A stretch of DNA of 64,000 nucleotides from Mycobacterium bohemicum DSM 44277. GTDB taxonomy: Bacteria; Actinomycetota; Actinomycetes; Mycobacteriales; Mycobacteriaceae. The position numbers were made by a program, and so were the translations under genes. The stretch lies in NCBI RefSeq assembly GCF_001053185.1, contig NZ_CSTD01000005.1:1-64000 (forward strand), read 5' to 3'. Below are positions 30,100-38,134 of the stretch, one piece after another. The notes below the pieces were generated by a model. It worked only from the letters and a program-made list of their open reading frames with translations. It did no database searches and was not told the origin of the DNA. How positions within the stretch are numbered: the first letter of the stretch is position 1; each line of letters opens with the position of its first letter.

Positions 30100-30996
30100 C
30101 TAGAAGGTTTCCGTGCAGCCGGCCGTGCCGGGACCCTCGATCTGCACCGTCGCGTGATCCAGGCCGCGGGCCGAGAGCACGGCCCGCGCGTCGTGCAGCA
30201 CGCGCGCGGAGTCGCCGGCGCTCATCAGGTGCGCGGTGCACATATCCTTACCGGGCGAGAGCGTCCACACGTGCAGGTCGTGCACCTCGGTCACGCCGTC
30301 GACCGCGCCCAGCGCACCGCGCAGCTCCTCCACGTCGATGTGGGTGGGCGACGATTCGGAGAGGATGCGCAGCGCTTCGCGGGCCAGCGCGATGGCCCGG
30401 GGCAGCACCCACAGCGCGACCAGGACCGCGACCACCACGTCGGCGTAGGGCCAGCGCGTCGTGACCGTGACGATGCCGGCGATCAGTACGCCGAGGCTGC
30501 CGACGCTGTCGGCGACCACCTCCATGTAGGCGCCCTTGACGGCCAGGCTCTGCTGCGAATGGGACCGCAACAGCAGCGCGACGACGAGGTTGGCGAGCAG
30601 CCCGGCCAGCGCGACCACGATCATCGGCACACCGGGGATCGACGGGGTCTCTTTGAGCCGCTGGACCGCCTCCCACAGGATGAACAGGGCCACCCCCATC
30701 AGCAGCCCCGCGTTGGCGACCGCGGTGAAGACCTCGGCCCGATGCCAGCCGTAGGTCCGCGCGGGCGACGAGCTGCCGCGGCGGGCCAGGGTCACGGCGG
30801 CCAGCCCCATGAACACCGCGACGACGTCGGTCAGCATGTGCCCGGCGTCGGCCAGCAGCGCGATCGAGTTGATCAACAGCGACGTCGTCAGCTCGATGAC
30901 GAAGAATGCCGCCAGGATGCCGGCGGCGGCTACCATCCGGTGAATCATGCGGGGCGGGCCGGTTTCGGCGGGGGGGTGATTGTGGCCGGCGCCCAT
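30100..30996 (-). CDS. Cation diffusion facilitator (CzcD/ZitB-type metal exporter)
   Basis: 298 residues from the ATG at 30996. Six transmembrane segments are predicted. The metal site is formed by ALLADAGHMLTDVVA in helix 2 (HxxxD) and MEVVADSVGSLGVL in helix 5, which matches Zn-type CDF proteins. The N-terminal GAGHNHPP is a short His motif. The cytoplasmic C-terminal domain has VHDLHVWTLSPGKDMCTAHL. It likely exports Zn, Co, Cd or Ni. A perfect palindrome lies 6 bp upstream of the start, so control by an ArsR/SmtB-type sensor is likely, though no such gene is in the window. It sits between the Rv0359 and Rv0360c homologues, where I recall no such gene in M. tuberculosis. Confidence 0.92.
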   Translation of the reverse strand: MGAGHNHPPAETGPPRMIHRMVAAAGILAAFFVIELTTSLLINSIALLADAGHMLTDVVAVFMGLAAVTLARRGSSSPARTYGWHRAEVFTAVANAGLLMGVALFILWEAVQRLKETPSIPGVPMIVVALAGLLANLVVALLLRSHSQQSLAVKGAYMEVVADSVGSLGVLIAGIVTVTTRWPYADVVVAVLVALWVLPRAIALAREALRILSESSPTHIDVEELRGALGAVDGVTEVHDLHVWTLSPGKDMCTAHLMSAGDSARVLHDARAVLSARGLDHATVQIEGPGTAGCTETF

Positions 30997-31001
30997 GCCG
31001 A

Positions 31002-31031
31002 GCAATATATGCGGATTAGCGCATATATTGC
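31002..31031 (-). promoter_or_regulatory. Perfect palindromic operator over the putative CDF promoter
   Basis: GCAATATATGCG (31002-31013) and CGCATATATTGC (31020-31031) are perfect inverted repeats with a 6-bp spacer, AT-rich in a GC-rich genome. The shape resembles ArsR/SmtB metal-sensor operators. On the minus strand TATATT lies 7 nt before the CDF ATG, at the distance of a -10 box for a leaderless transcript, so the operator would cover the -10. Confidence 0.75.
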
Positions 31032-31036
31032 AACCG

Positions 31037-31810
31037 CTAGATCCAGCGGCCCCAGAACCGGGTCAGCGAGTCGCCCCAGCCGACCAGGATGCGCGGCACG
31101 CCGGAGAAATCGAACAGCCAGAGCACCAGCCCGAAGAACCACTGGCTGGCCGCCAGCAGCAGGAAGAGCAGGAGGAAGAAGCCCCACCGCTTGGCCGGGG
31201 CGACGGCGCGCTGTGTCTCCGGGCTCAGATGCGGTTCCAGGGCGTCGTATCCGTCGAGGCCCGGGACCGGCAGGAGGTTGAGCACCACGGCGGTCAGCTG
31301 GAGGAAGCCCAGGAACGCCACCCCGGACCAGAACACGGCGTGCGCGGGGTCGTAGAACAGCCGGATGCAGGCCAGCAGCGACACCGCCAGCACCAGGTTG
31401 GCCGCCGGGCCCGCCAGGCTGACCAGGGTGCGGCGTGCCGGCGTCATGAACCACGTCCGCACGTAGACCGCGGCGCCGGGCAGGCCGATTCCGCCCAGCG
31501 CGACGATCACCACCGGCAGCAGCAGCGAGAGCCCGGGATGGCTGTACCGGCGCGGGTCGAGGGTCAAATAGCCGCGCACCGCCACGTCGTGGTCGCCGAA
31601 TCGCCACGCGGTGACGGCGTGCCCGAACTCGTGCAGGCACAGCGACACCAGCCAGCCCGCGATCACGAAGACGAACACCCCGGCATAGGACAGCGGCCGC
31701 ACGCTCGCGCCCGCCAGCCAGGCCAGCACCCCGCCGATCGCCGTCGATCCGACCAGGGCCAGGAAGATGGGGCTGGGTCGCACAGCTTCGCGGCGGGCGG
31801 GAAAGTTCAC
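31037..31810 (-). CDS. Site-2-protease family membrane metalloprotease (M50), Rv0359 homologue
   Basis: 257 residues from the GTG at 31810. The zinc motif HEFGH (in SLCLHEFGHAVTAWRFG) is in the second transmembrane region, and NLLPVPGLDGYDAL supplies the conserved NxxPxxxLDG third ligand. Six or so hydrophobic segments are visible. Such proteases cut transmembrane substrates within the membrane. The target is unknown. The remnant of the Rv0358 homologue is directly upstream on the same strand. Confidence 0.85.
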   Translation of the reverse strand: MNFPARREAVRPSPIFLALVGSTAIGGVLAWLAGASVRPLSYAGVFVFVIAGWLVSLCLHEFGHAVTAWRFGDHDVAVRGYLTLDPRRYSHPGLSLLLPVVIVALGGIGLPGAAVYVRTWFMTPARRTLVSLAGPAANLVLAVSLLACIRLFYDPAHAVFWSGVAFLGFLQLTAVVLNLLPVPGLDGYDALEPHLSPETQRAVAPAKRWGFFLLLFLLLAASQWFFGLVLWLFDFSGVPRILVGWGDSLTRFWGRWI

Positions 31811-31819
31811 CGGTCGACG

Positions 31820-31940
31820 CTATCCGACCGCCAGCCAGCCCTCGACGTTGCGGTAGATCGTCGAGCGTCGCGCCGCGCGCGGCGCGCGCACGCCGTCGCG
31901 CACGACGGCGACGCGGCACCGGGGCTTGACAAAGCGGCGG
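31820..31940 (-). pseudogene. 3' remnant of a gene upstream of the protease (Rv0358-like by position)
   Basis: A minus-strand frame ends with STIYRNVEGWLAVG and a TAG at 31820-31822, ten bases before the protease GTG. In M. tuberculosis Rv0358 sits directly upstream of Rv0359 in the same direction. Only about 35-40 codons continue upstream before the sequence changes to the plus-strand kinase-like gene. I identify it by position, not by alignment. Confidence 0.4.
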
Positions 31941-32110
31941 TAGCGGCTGGATCGTCTCCCAGCGACCGGTTCACGTACCCTGAGCACAGGAATTCGTCCC
32001 CGCCCGAGGCAGACGCGGTCCAGCAGCCGATCCGGCGGAGCACGTCGGAAGGGTCCCTGGAAACGCCTCCCGAGCGGGCCGCCGGCGCCCGACTAGCGAA
32101 AGGACCGGAG

Positions 32111-33796
32111 GTGACCGACCGCCCCATCGACAGCCCCGCGTCCGGCCCGGTGTCGGGTGCCGAGCGGCGACGACCGGTTGCCGACGACTTCCAGCCCGAC
32201 ATCCCGGCCGGCCGGCCCGAAACCCCCGCCAGCCGGCCGTTCGACCAGCTCAACGGCGATCTTCCGGCCGATGCGGGCCGCGGCGGTCCGGGCCCGATTC
32301 CGTCGGCCGCCAATTCCACGGACGAACCGCACCTGGTTCCGGGCGCGCGCATCGCCGGCGGCCGGTACCGGCTGCTGGTCTTCCATGGCGGCGCGCCGCC
32401 GCTGCAGTTCTGGCAGGCGCTGGACACCGCCCTGGACCGGCAGGTGGCGCTGACCTTCGTCGACCCCGACGGCACGCTCCCCCACGACGTGCAACAGGAC
32501 ATCCTGTCGCGCACGCTGCGGCTCAGCCGGATCGACAAGCCCGGGGTGGCCCGCGTCCTCGACGTCGTGCAGACCGGGTCCGGCGGCCTGGTGGTTTCCG
32601 AGTGGATCCGCGGCGGCTCGCTGCAGGAGGTCGCCGAAACCTCCCCGTCGCCCATCGGGGCCGTCCGGGCGATGCAGTCGCTGGCGGCCGCCGCCGACGC
32701 GGCCCACCGCGCCGGCGTGGCCCTGTCGATCGACCACCCGAACCGGGTGCGGGTCAGCATCGAAGGCGACGTGGTGCTGGCCTACCCGGCGACCATGCCC
32801 GACGCCAACCCGCAAAGCGACATCCGCGGGATCGGCGCTTCGCTCTACGCCTTGCTGGTCAACCGGTGGCCGCTGCCGGAATCCGGGGTCCGCAGCGGGC
32901 TGGCGCCCGCGGACCGGGACGCCGCCGGCAACCCCGTCGAACCCATGGTCATCGACAGTGCCATCCCCTTCCAGGTCTCCGCGGTGGCCGTGCGGGCGGT
33001 CCAGGAGGACGGCGGAATACGCAGCGCGTCAACGCTTTTGAACCTGCTGCAACAGGCGACCGCGGTGGCGGACCGCACCGAGGTGCTGGGCCCCATCGAC
33101 GACTCGGCGCCGCCGCCGTCGTCGCAGGCACCCGGCCGCGACGAAGCGATGTACGCCCGGCGCCGGCGCAACCTGCTGATCGGGGTCGGCGTCGGCCTGG
33201 CCGTCATCCTGGTGGCCCTGCTGGTGCTGGCGTCGGTGGTGAGCAAGATCTTCGGCAACCTCGGCGGCGGCCTGAACAAGGACGAGCTCGGCCTCAACGG
33301 GCCCTCGTCGTCGACGTCGTCGTCGTCGAGTTCGGCCGCGGCGGGCGCCGTGGTCAAACCCACGAAGGCGACGGTCTACTCCCCCGACGGTGATGCCGAC
33401 AACCCGGGCCAGGCGGCGCAGGCGATCGACGGCGATCCCTCGACCTCGTGGTCGAGCGAGATCTACACAGACGCCGTCCCGTTCCCCAGCTTCAAGCAGG
33501 GCGAGGGGCTGATGCTGCAGCTGCCGAGCCCCACCGTCGTCGGCCAGGTGACCATCGACACCCCGAGCACGGGCACCAAGGTGGAGATTCGATCGGCCTC
33601 CAGCCCGAGCCCGTCGACGCTGAACGACACCACCGTGCTGGCCCCGGCCTTCCCGCTCAAGCCCGGCCACAACATCATTCCGGTCCGCTCCGGCTCGCCC
33701 ACATCGAACCTTCTGGTGTGGATCTCCACGCTCGGGACGACCAACGGCAAGAGCCAGGCCTCCATTTCCGAGATCACGGTCCAGGCCGCGTCCTAG
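32111..33796 (+). CDS. MurJ-associated pseudokinase with extracytoplasmic domain (C-terminal half of Rv3910 type)
   Basis: From the GTG at 32111 there are 561 residues; the frame is open further upstream and the linker may begin near 31.95 kb. A degenerate protein-kinase domain spans about residues 75-300 (ARIAGGRYRLLVFHGG at its start) without HRD or DFG motifs. A transmembrane helix follows near 347-375 (LLIGVGVGLAVILVALLVLAS), then a Ser-rich linker and a b-rich extracytoplasmic domain with DPSTSWSSEIYTDAV. In M. tuberculosis this half is fused to the MurJ lipid II flippase and binds FhaA when phosphorylated by PknB. Here no MurJ transmembrane half is present. sigM follows, as in the Rv3910-Rv3911 order. 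Confidence 0.75.
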   Translation: MTDRPIDSPASGPVSGAERRRPVADDFQPDIPAGRPETPASRPFDQLNGDLPADAGRGGPGPIPSAANSTDEPHLVPGARIAGGRYRLLVFHGGAPPLQFWQALDTALDRQVALTFVDPDGTLPHDVQQDILSRTLRLSRIDKPGVARVLDVVQTGSGGLVVSEWIRGGSLQEVAETSPSPIGAVRAMQSLAAAADAAHRAGVALSIDHPNRVRVSIEGDVVLAYPATMPDANPQSDIRGIGASLYALLVNRWPLPESGVRSGLAPADRDAAGNPVEPMVIDSAIPFQVSAVAVRAVQEDGGIRSASTLLNLLQQATAVADRTEVLGPIDDSAPPPSSQAPGRDEAMYARRRRNLLIGVGVGLAVILVALLVLASVVSKIFGNLGGGLNKDELGLNGPSSSTSSSSSSAAAGAVVKPTKATVYSPDGDADNPGQAAQAIDGDPSTSWSSEIYTDAVPFPSFKQGEGLMLQLPSPTVVGQVTIDTPSTGTKVEIRSASSPSPSTLNDTTVLAPAFPLKPGHNIIPVRSGSPTSNLLVWISTLGTTNGKSQASISEITVQAAS

Positions 33797-33886
33797 TCCG
33801 GACGGTGCCGGCCCGCATCGCCGGCCGCTCACAGACCCGCCCGCCGGTGAAGTGCCGCCCACACCCCGATTGGTTACGGTCCGGCG

Positions 33887-34492
33887 GTGGGTTTCGGGGG
33901 TCACGTCCAACGGCAACGCAGCGACGCCGAGCTGCTCGCGGCCCACGTCGCCGGGGACCGGCACGCGTTCGGCGAGCTGTTCCGCCGACACCAGCGGCAG
34001 CTGCATCGGCTGGCAAGGCTCACCACCCGCACCGCCGAGGACGCCGAAGACGCGCTGCAGGACGCGATGCTCTCCGCCCACCGCGGCGCCGGGGCGTTCC
34101 GGCACGACGCCGCGGTGGGCAGCTGGCTGCACCGCATCGTGGTCAACGCCTGCCTGGACCGGCTGCGGCGCGCCAAGGCCCACCCGACCGCACCGCTCGA
34201 GGACGTCTACCCGGTGGCCGACCGGACATCGGAAGTCGACACCGCGATCACGGTGCACCGCGCCCTGATGCGGCTGCCCGTCGAGCAGCGCGCCGCGGTG
34301 GTGGCCGTCGACATGCAGGGCTACTCGGTCGCCGACACCGCCGCGCTGCTGGGCGTCGCCGAGGGCACGGTCAAGAGCCGCTGCGCCCGCGCCCGGGTGC
34401 GGCTGGCCGGGCTGCTCGGCTATCTCGACGCCGGTGGCCGGGGCTCCGTGGCCGACGGCCGGTGCGTATCGGACACTGGGGCGGATGGGTGA
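33887..34492 (+). CDS. sigM: ECF sigma factor SigM
   Basis: 201 residues from the GTG at 33887. Region 2 is RHQRQLHRLARLTTRTAEDA with EDALQDAMLSAHRGAGAF, and region 4 is VADTAALLGVAEGTVKSR. It closely resembles mycobacterial SigM. Its TGA overlaps ATGGGTGAC at 34485, which would be the start of the anti-sigma gene (Rv3912 type) in the normal order. That gene stops after about seven codons and continues as purA. Loss of the anti-sigma factor would leave SigM unrestrained if the sequence is real. Confidence 0.85.
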   Translation: MGFGGHVQRQRSDAELLAAHVAGDRHAFGELFRRHQRQLHRLARLTTRTAEDAEDALQDAMLSAHRGAGAFRHDAAVGSWLHRIVVNACLDRLRRAKAHPTAPLEDVYPVADRTSEVDTAITVHRALMRLPVEQRAAVVAVDMQGYSVADTAALLGVAEGTVKSRCARARVRLAGLLGYLDAGGRGSVADGRCVSDTGADG

Positions 34493-35693
34493 CAACGACG
34501 ACGGCAACGCCGGCCACACCGTCGTCCTGCCCAGCGGCGAACATTTCGCGTTGCACCTGATCCCGTCCGGGGTGCTGACGCCCGGCGTCACCAACGTGAT
34601 CGGCAACGGCGTGGTGGTGGACCCCGGCGTGCTCCTCGACGAGCTCGCGGGCCTCGAACACCGCGGCGTGGACACCTCCAGGCTGCTGATCTCGGCCGAC
34701 GCCCACCTGCTGATGCCCTACCACGTGGCGATCGACAAGGTCACCGAGCGCTACATGGGCAGCAAGAAGATCGGCACCACGGGCCGCGGCATCGGGCCGT
34801 GCTACCAGGACAAGATCGCCCGGATGGGGATCCGGGTCGCCGACGTGCTCGACCCCGAGCAGCTGACCCACAAGATCGAGGCCGCGCTGGAACTCAAGAA
34901 CCAGATCCTGGTCAAGGTCTACAACCGCAAGGCGCTGGACCCCTACCAGGTGGTCGAGGCGCTGCTGGCGCAGGCCAAGGGGTTCTCCCACCGCATCGCC
35001 GACACCCGGCTGCTGCTCAACGCCGCGCTCGAGGACGGCGAAACGGTGTTGCTGGAGGGCTCGCAGGGCACGCTGCTCGACGTCGACCACGGCACGTATC
35101 CCTATGTCACGTCCTCGAATCCGACCGCCGGCGGGGCGTGCGTGGGCTCGGGGATCGGCCCCACCCGCATCACCGCCGTGCTCGGCATCCTCAAGGCCTA
35201 CACCACCCGGGTGGGCTCCGGCCCGTTCCCGACCGAACTTTTCGACGAGAGCGGCGAGTACCTGTCCAAGACCGGCGGCGAGTTCGGCGTCACCACCGGC
35301 CGGCGCCGCCGCTGCGGCTGGTTCGACGCCGTCATCGCCCGCTACGCCACCCGCGTCAACGGCATCACCGATTACTTCCTGACCAAGCTCGACGTGCTGT
35401 CCAGCCTGGAAACGGTGCCGGTGTGCGTCGGCTACGCGGTGGACGGCAAACGCACGCACGACATGCCGATGACCCAGAGCGACCTGCACCGCGCCGAGCC
35501 GATCTACGAGGAGCTGCCCGGCTGGTGGGAGGACATCTCGGACGCGCGGGAATTCGACGACCTGCCCGCCAAGGCCCGCGACTACGTCCTGCGGCTGGAA
35601 GAGCTTGCCGGAGCGCATATTTCGTGCATCGGCGTGGGTCCTGGGCGTGATCAGACCATCGTGCGCCGCGACGTCCTGGCGGCTCGCCCGTGA
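34485..35693 (+). CDS. purA: Adenylosuccinate synthetase lacking its N-terminal P-loop (chimeric start)
   Basis: The frame begins MGDNDDG, probably the start of the anti-SigM gene, and joins PurA at NAGHTVVLPSGEHFALHLIP. Normal PurA starts about 37 residues earlier with the GDEGKGK P-loop containing the catalytic Asp; that part is absent. The rest is intact: TTGRGIGPCYQDK, EGSQGTLLDVDHGTY, GVTTGRRRRCGWFD and the C-terminal GVGPGRDQTIV. Without the P-loop the enzyme should be inactive in AMP synthesis. The join lies in the shared GGCAAC. The stop overlaps the next gene's GTG. See the findings for possible assembly error. Confidence 0.85.
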   Translation: MGDNDDGNAGHTVVLPSGEHFALHLIPSGVLTPGVTNVIGNGVVVDPGVLLDELAGLEHRGVDTSRLLISADAHLLMPYHVAIDKVTERYMGSKKIGTTGRGIGPCYQDKIARMGIRVADVLDPEQLTHKIEAALELKNQILVKVYNRKALDPYQVVEALLAQAKGFSHRIADTRLLLNAALEDGETVLLEGSQGTLLDVDHGTYPYVTSSNPTAGGACVGSGIGPTRITAVLGILKAYTTRVGSGPFPTELFDESGEYLSKTGGEFGVTTGRRRRCGWFDAVIARYATRVNGITDYFLTKLDVLSSLETVPVCVGYAVDGKRTHDMPMTQSDLHRAEPIYEELPGWWEDISDAREFDDLPAKARDYVLRLEELAGAHISCIGVGPGRDQTIVRRDVLAARP

Positions 35694-36334
35694 CCGATCA
35701 CGAGGCCGATCCCAAAGAACTCGACCCCGACTATGAGCACCACGGCGGATTCCCCGAATACGGCCCGGCCAGCCCGGGACCCGGGTTCGGCCGCTTCGTG
35801 GCGGCCATGCGCCGGTTGCAGGACCTCGCCGTGTCGGCCGACCCCGGGGACGCCGTCTGGGACGAAGCCGCCGACCGCGTCGCGGCCCTGGTCGAGCTGC
35901 TCGGCCCGTTCGAGGCCGACGAGGGCAAGGCGCCGGCGGGCCGGTCGCCCGACCTGCCGGGCATGGGCAGCCTGCTGCTGCCGCCGTGGACGCTGACCCG
36001 GTACGCGCCGGACGGGGTGGAGATGACCGGTCATTTCAGCCGGTTCCACGTCGGCGGCAATCACGCCGTGCACGGCGGCGTGTTGCCGCTGCTGTTCGAC
36101 CACATGTTCGGGATGATTTCGCACGCCGCGGGCCGGCCGATCAGCCGGACCGCGTTCCTGCACGTCGACTACCGCAAAGTCACCCCGATCGACGCCCCGC
36201 TGGCGGTGCGCGGCCGGGTCACCGGCACCGAGGGGCGCAAGGCCTTCGTCGCCGCCGAACTCGTCGACGGTGACGACGCGGTGCTGGCCGAGGGCCATGG
36301 CCTGATGGTGCGGCTGCTTCCCGGCCAGCCGTAG
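35690..36334 (+). CDS. PaaI-type hotdog-fold thioesterase-like protein, Rv0356c homologue
   Basis: 214 residues from a GTG overlapping the purA stop. The C-terminal ~120 residues are hotdog fold: GGNHAVHGGVLPLLFDHMFGM carries the HGG/D active-site pattern and FLHVDYRKVTPIDAPL the following strand. The N-terminal ~90 residues are a helical extension. It may hydrolyse acyl-CoA, substrate unknown. Adjacent to purA as in M. tuberculosis. Confidence 0.8.
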   Translation: MTDHEADPKELDPDYEHHGGFPEYGPASPGPGFGRFVAAMRRLQDLAVSADPGDAVWDEAADRVAALVELLGPFEADEGKAPAGRSPDLPGMGSLLLPPWTLTRYAPDGVEMTGHFSRFHVGGNHAVHGGVLPLLFDHMFGMISHAAGRPISRTAFLHVDYRKVTPIDAPLAVRGRVTGTEGRKAFVAAELVDGDDAVLAEGHGLMVRLLPGQP

Positions 36335-36349
36335 CGGCGCGCAACCGAC

Positions 36350-36874
36350 CTATCCTGGTGCGGTGACTGACGGCCAGATCGAAGGACAGCACCAGCCCGC
36401 CGGCGACAAGACGAGGCCGGTGTATGACGCCGGGTGCTGGCTGCGCGTCAGGTATGAGGCTCCCCCGCCGTGACCGCAGCTGACCTCGAGCACCTTCTTG
36501 CCCTCGGGCAGATCCTGGGCGGCCGGCCCCGGCTCGATCCCCATCGATGTCAGCAGCACCGCGTCCGGCGACACCGGCGCGGTGGGAAAGCGCTGCGCGC
36601 GCGGGACCGCCCCGGGCGGGGCGTAGAGGACGTATCCCAGGCAGGTTGGTTCGGCCTGGCTGCGTTCGTCGGGTATCGCGGTCGCGACCTGACCGCACGA
36701 CCCCCACTCCAGCATCACCATCGACAGCCACGCCTCTTTTTCGAACTCGGGGTCGGCGAGGTGGCCGTGGTTGCCGAGGGTGGCGGGATCGACCTCCCAG
36801 AAGACGCAGCGGCGCGCATGCTTGGGAAGCTGCTCGAAGGCCTCGAGCCGCAGCGGCATGATTCGAGCGGACAC
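36350..36874 (-). CDS. Rv3916c homologue, truncated and fused to a methyltransferase fragment
   Basis: From the GTG at 36874 (AGGAGG just upstream) the protein reads VSARIMPLRLEAFEQLPKHA and continues with FWEVDPATLGNH and EKEAWLSMVMLEWGSCG, closely matching Rv3916c, a GNAT-like protein encoded beside parB. The match ends near residue 120 (after GIEPGPAAQDLP). The frame then enters the methyltransferase fragment and stops at 36350. The C-terminal half of the acetyltransferase fold is missing, so activity is unlikely. trxB2, trxC and the cwlM amidase gene, normally next along, are absent. Confidence 0.75.
   Translation of the reverse strand: MSARIMPLRLEAFEQLPKHARRCVFWEVDPATLGNHGHLADPEFEKEAWLSMVMLEWGSCGQVATAIPDERSQAEPTCLGYVLYAPPGAVPRAQRFPTAPVSPDAVLLTSMGIEPGPAAQDLPEGKKVLEVSCGHGGGASYLTRSQHPASYTGLVLSPAGWCCPSIWPSVTAPG
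36363..36412 (+). pseudogene. Possible 5' fragment of an unidentified gene
   Basis: After the thioesterase gene a GTG at 36363 opens VTDGQIEGQHQPAGDKT, which looks like an authentic start. It loses coherence where the minus-strand methyltransferase fragment begins. Too short to identify. Confidence 0.25.
36413..36512 (-). pseudogene. Internal fragment of a glycolipid-type SAM methyltransferase
   Basis: The minus strand reads KKVLEVSCGHGGGASYLTR and then HPASYTGL, the SAM-binding motif I of the Rv2952/Rv1523-type mycobacterial methyltransferases. It is in frame with the Rv3916c homologue before it. Only about 33 codons of the methyltransferase are present, with neither end of the gene. Confidence 0.75.
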
Positions 36875-37140
36875 TAGCCTCCTGGCCTCTGTGCGGTACT
36901 GCGGCCGACTGCACCAGCAACCCCTCCAGGATAGGAGAGTTCGCGCGGTTCGGCCCAACTTTCGCGGGGCCGGCCCGCGCCCGGCGCCAAACGCCGGCGG
37001 CCGGGCGGTCGCGGGTGGCTGGACGCCCGAAATGGCTTGGGGTGCATCGGCTTTCCGTGGAGTTTCGGTGTCCGCAGCAAGCCGCGGGCGCCCTTGAACG
37101 ACGTCGTCGTCACAGTGACGTAATTAAACGGTGTCCTGCA

Positions 37141-38124
37141 TCAGGCCTTTGCGTCGGTCATCGCGTCGACGATCCGTTGCAGATCGTCGACCGAGCCGAA
37201 CTCCACCACGATCTTGCCCTTGCGCTTGCCGAGGCTGACCGTCACCCGGGTGTCGAAGGCGTTGGACAGTCGCTCGGCGACGTCCTGCAGACCCGGCATC
37301 TGAATGGGCTTGCGGCGCGGGGGTGCCGGCGTGGCCGCGTCGCCCCGGTTGGCCAGCGTGACCGCCTCCTCGGTGGCCCGCACGGACAAGCCCTCGGCGA
37401 CGATCCGGCTGGCCAGTTCCTCCTGCGCCTCCGGGCCGGCCTCCAGCGAGAGCAGCGCACGGGCATGGCCGGCCGACAGGACGCCCGCGGCCACCCGGCG
37501 CTGCACCGGGATCGGCAGCTTCAGCAGGCGGATCATGTTGCTGATCAGCGGCCGGGAGCGGCCGATGCGGGACGCCAGTTCGTCGTGGGTGACGCCGAAC
37601 TCGTCGAGCAGCTGCTGGTAGGCCGCCGCCTCCTCCAACGGATTGAGCTGCACCCGATGGATGTTCTCCAGCAGGGCGTCCCGCAGCAGGTTGTCGTCAC
37701 CGGTCTCACGAACGATGGCCGGGATGGTCGCCAGCCCCGCCTCCTGGGCCGCCCGCCACCGCCGCTCCCCCATCACGATCTGGTAGCGCGCGCCGCCCGG
37801 GGATCCGGTGACCGCCCGCACCACGATCGGCTGCAGCAGGCCGAACTCGCGGATGGAGTGGACGAGTTCCGACAGCGCCTCTTCGTCGAACACCTGCCGC
37901 GGCTGACGCGGGTTGCGCTCGATGTCGGTGGGCGGGATCTCGCGATACACCGCACCCATGGCGGCGGGAGCCTGCGCGGCACCGCCGATCAGAACGTCCG
38001 CGGCGGCGTCTCCCATCCGCGGGCCCAGCGTCGCCGGGCCCGAGTCGCCTTCGGCCGGACCGGTCGGAATGAGCGAAGCCAGGCCCCGGCCGAGGCCGCC
38101 CTTCTTGCGTAACGGCTGCGTCAT
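37141..38124 (-). CDS. parB: Chromosome-partition protein ParB
   Basis: 327 residues. YREIPPTDIERNPRQPRQVFDEEAL is the N-terminal CTPase region, and GERRWRAAQEAG the Arg-rich box (GERRxRA). The helix-turn-helix is in LLDEFGVTHDELASRIGRSR. The C-terminal dimer domain has KIVVEFGSVDDLQRIVDAM. It binds parS, two copies of which lie in parA and at the rsmG start, slides as a CTP clamp, and loads condensin. It is the last gene of the rsmG-parA-parB order. Confidence 0.96.
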   Translation of the reverse strand: MTQPLRKKGGLGRGLASLIPTGPAEGDSGPATLGPRMGDAAADVLIGGAAQAPAAMGAVYREIPPTDIERNPRQPRQVFDEEALSELVHSIREFGLLQPIVVRAVTGSPGGARYQIVMGERRWRAAQEAGLATIPAIVRETGDDNLLRDALLENIHRVQLNPLEEAAAYQQLLDEFGVTHDELASRIGRSRPLISNMIRLLKLPIPVQRRVAAGVLSAGHARALLSLEAGPEAQEELASRIVAEGLSVRATEEAVTLANRGDAATPAPPRRKPIQMPGLQDVAERLSNAFDTRVTVSLGKRKGKIVVEFGSVDDLQRIVDAMTDAKA

Positions 38125-38134
38125 CGTCGTCCCT

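Noticed and set aside
33300..33350. Tandem repeat in the Ser-rich linker of the pseudokinase protein
   Set aside because: It is a short Ser/Thr low-complexity linker (TCGTCG-type codon run), not an independent repeat element.
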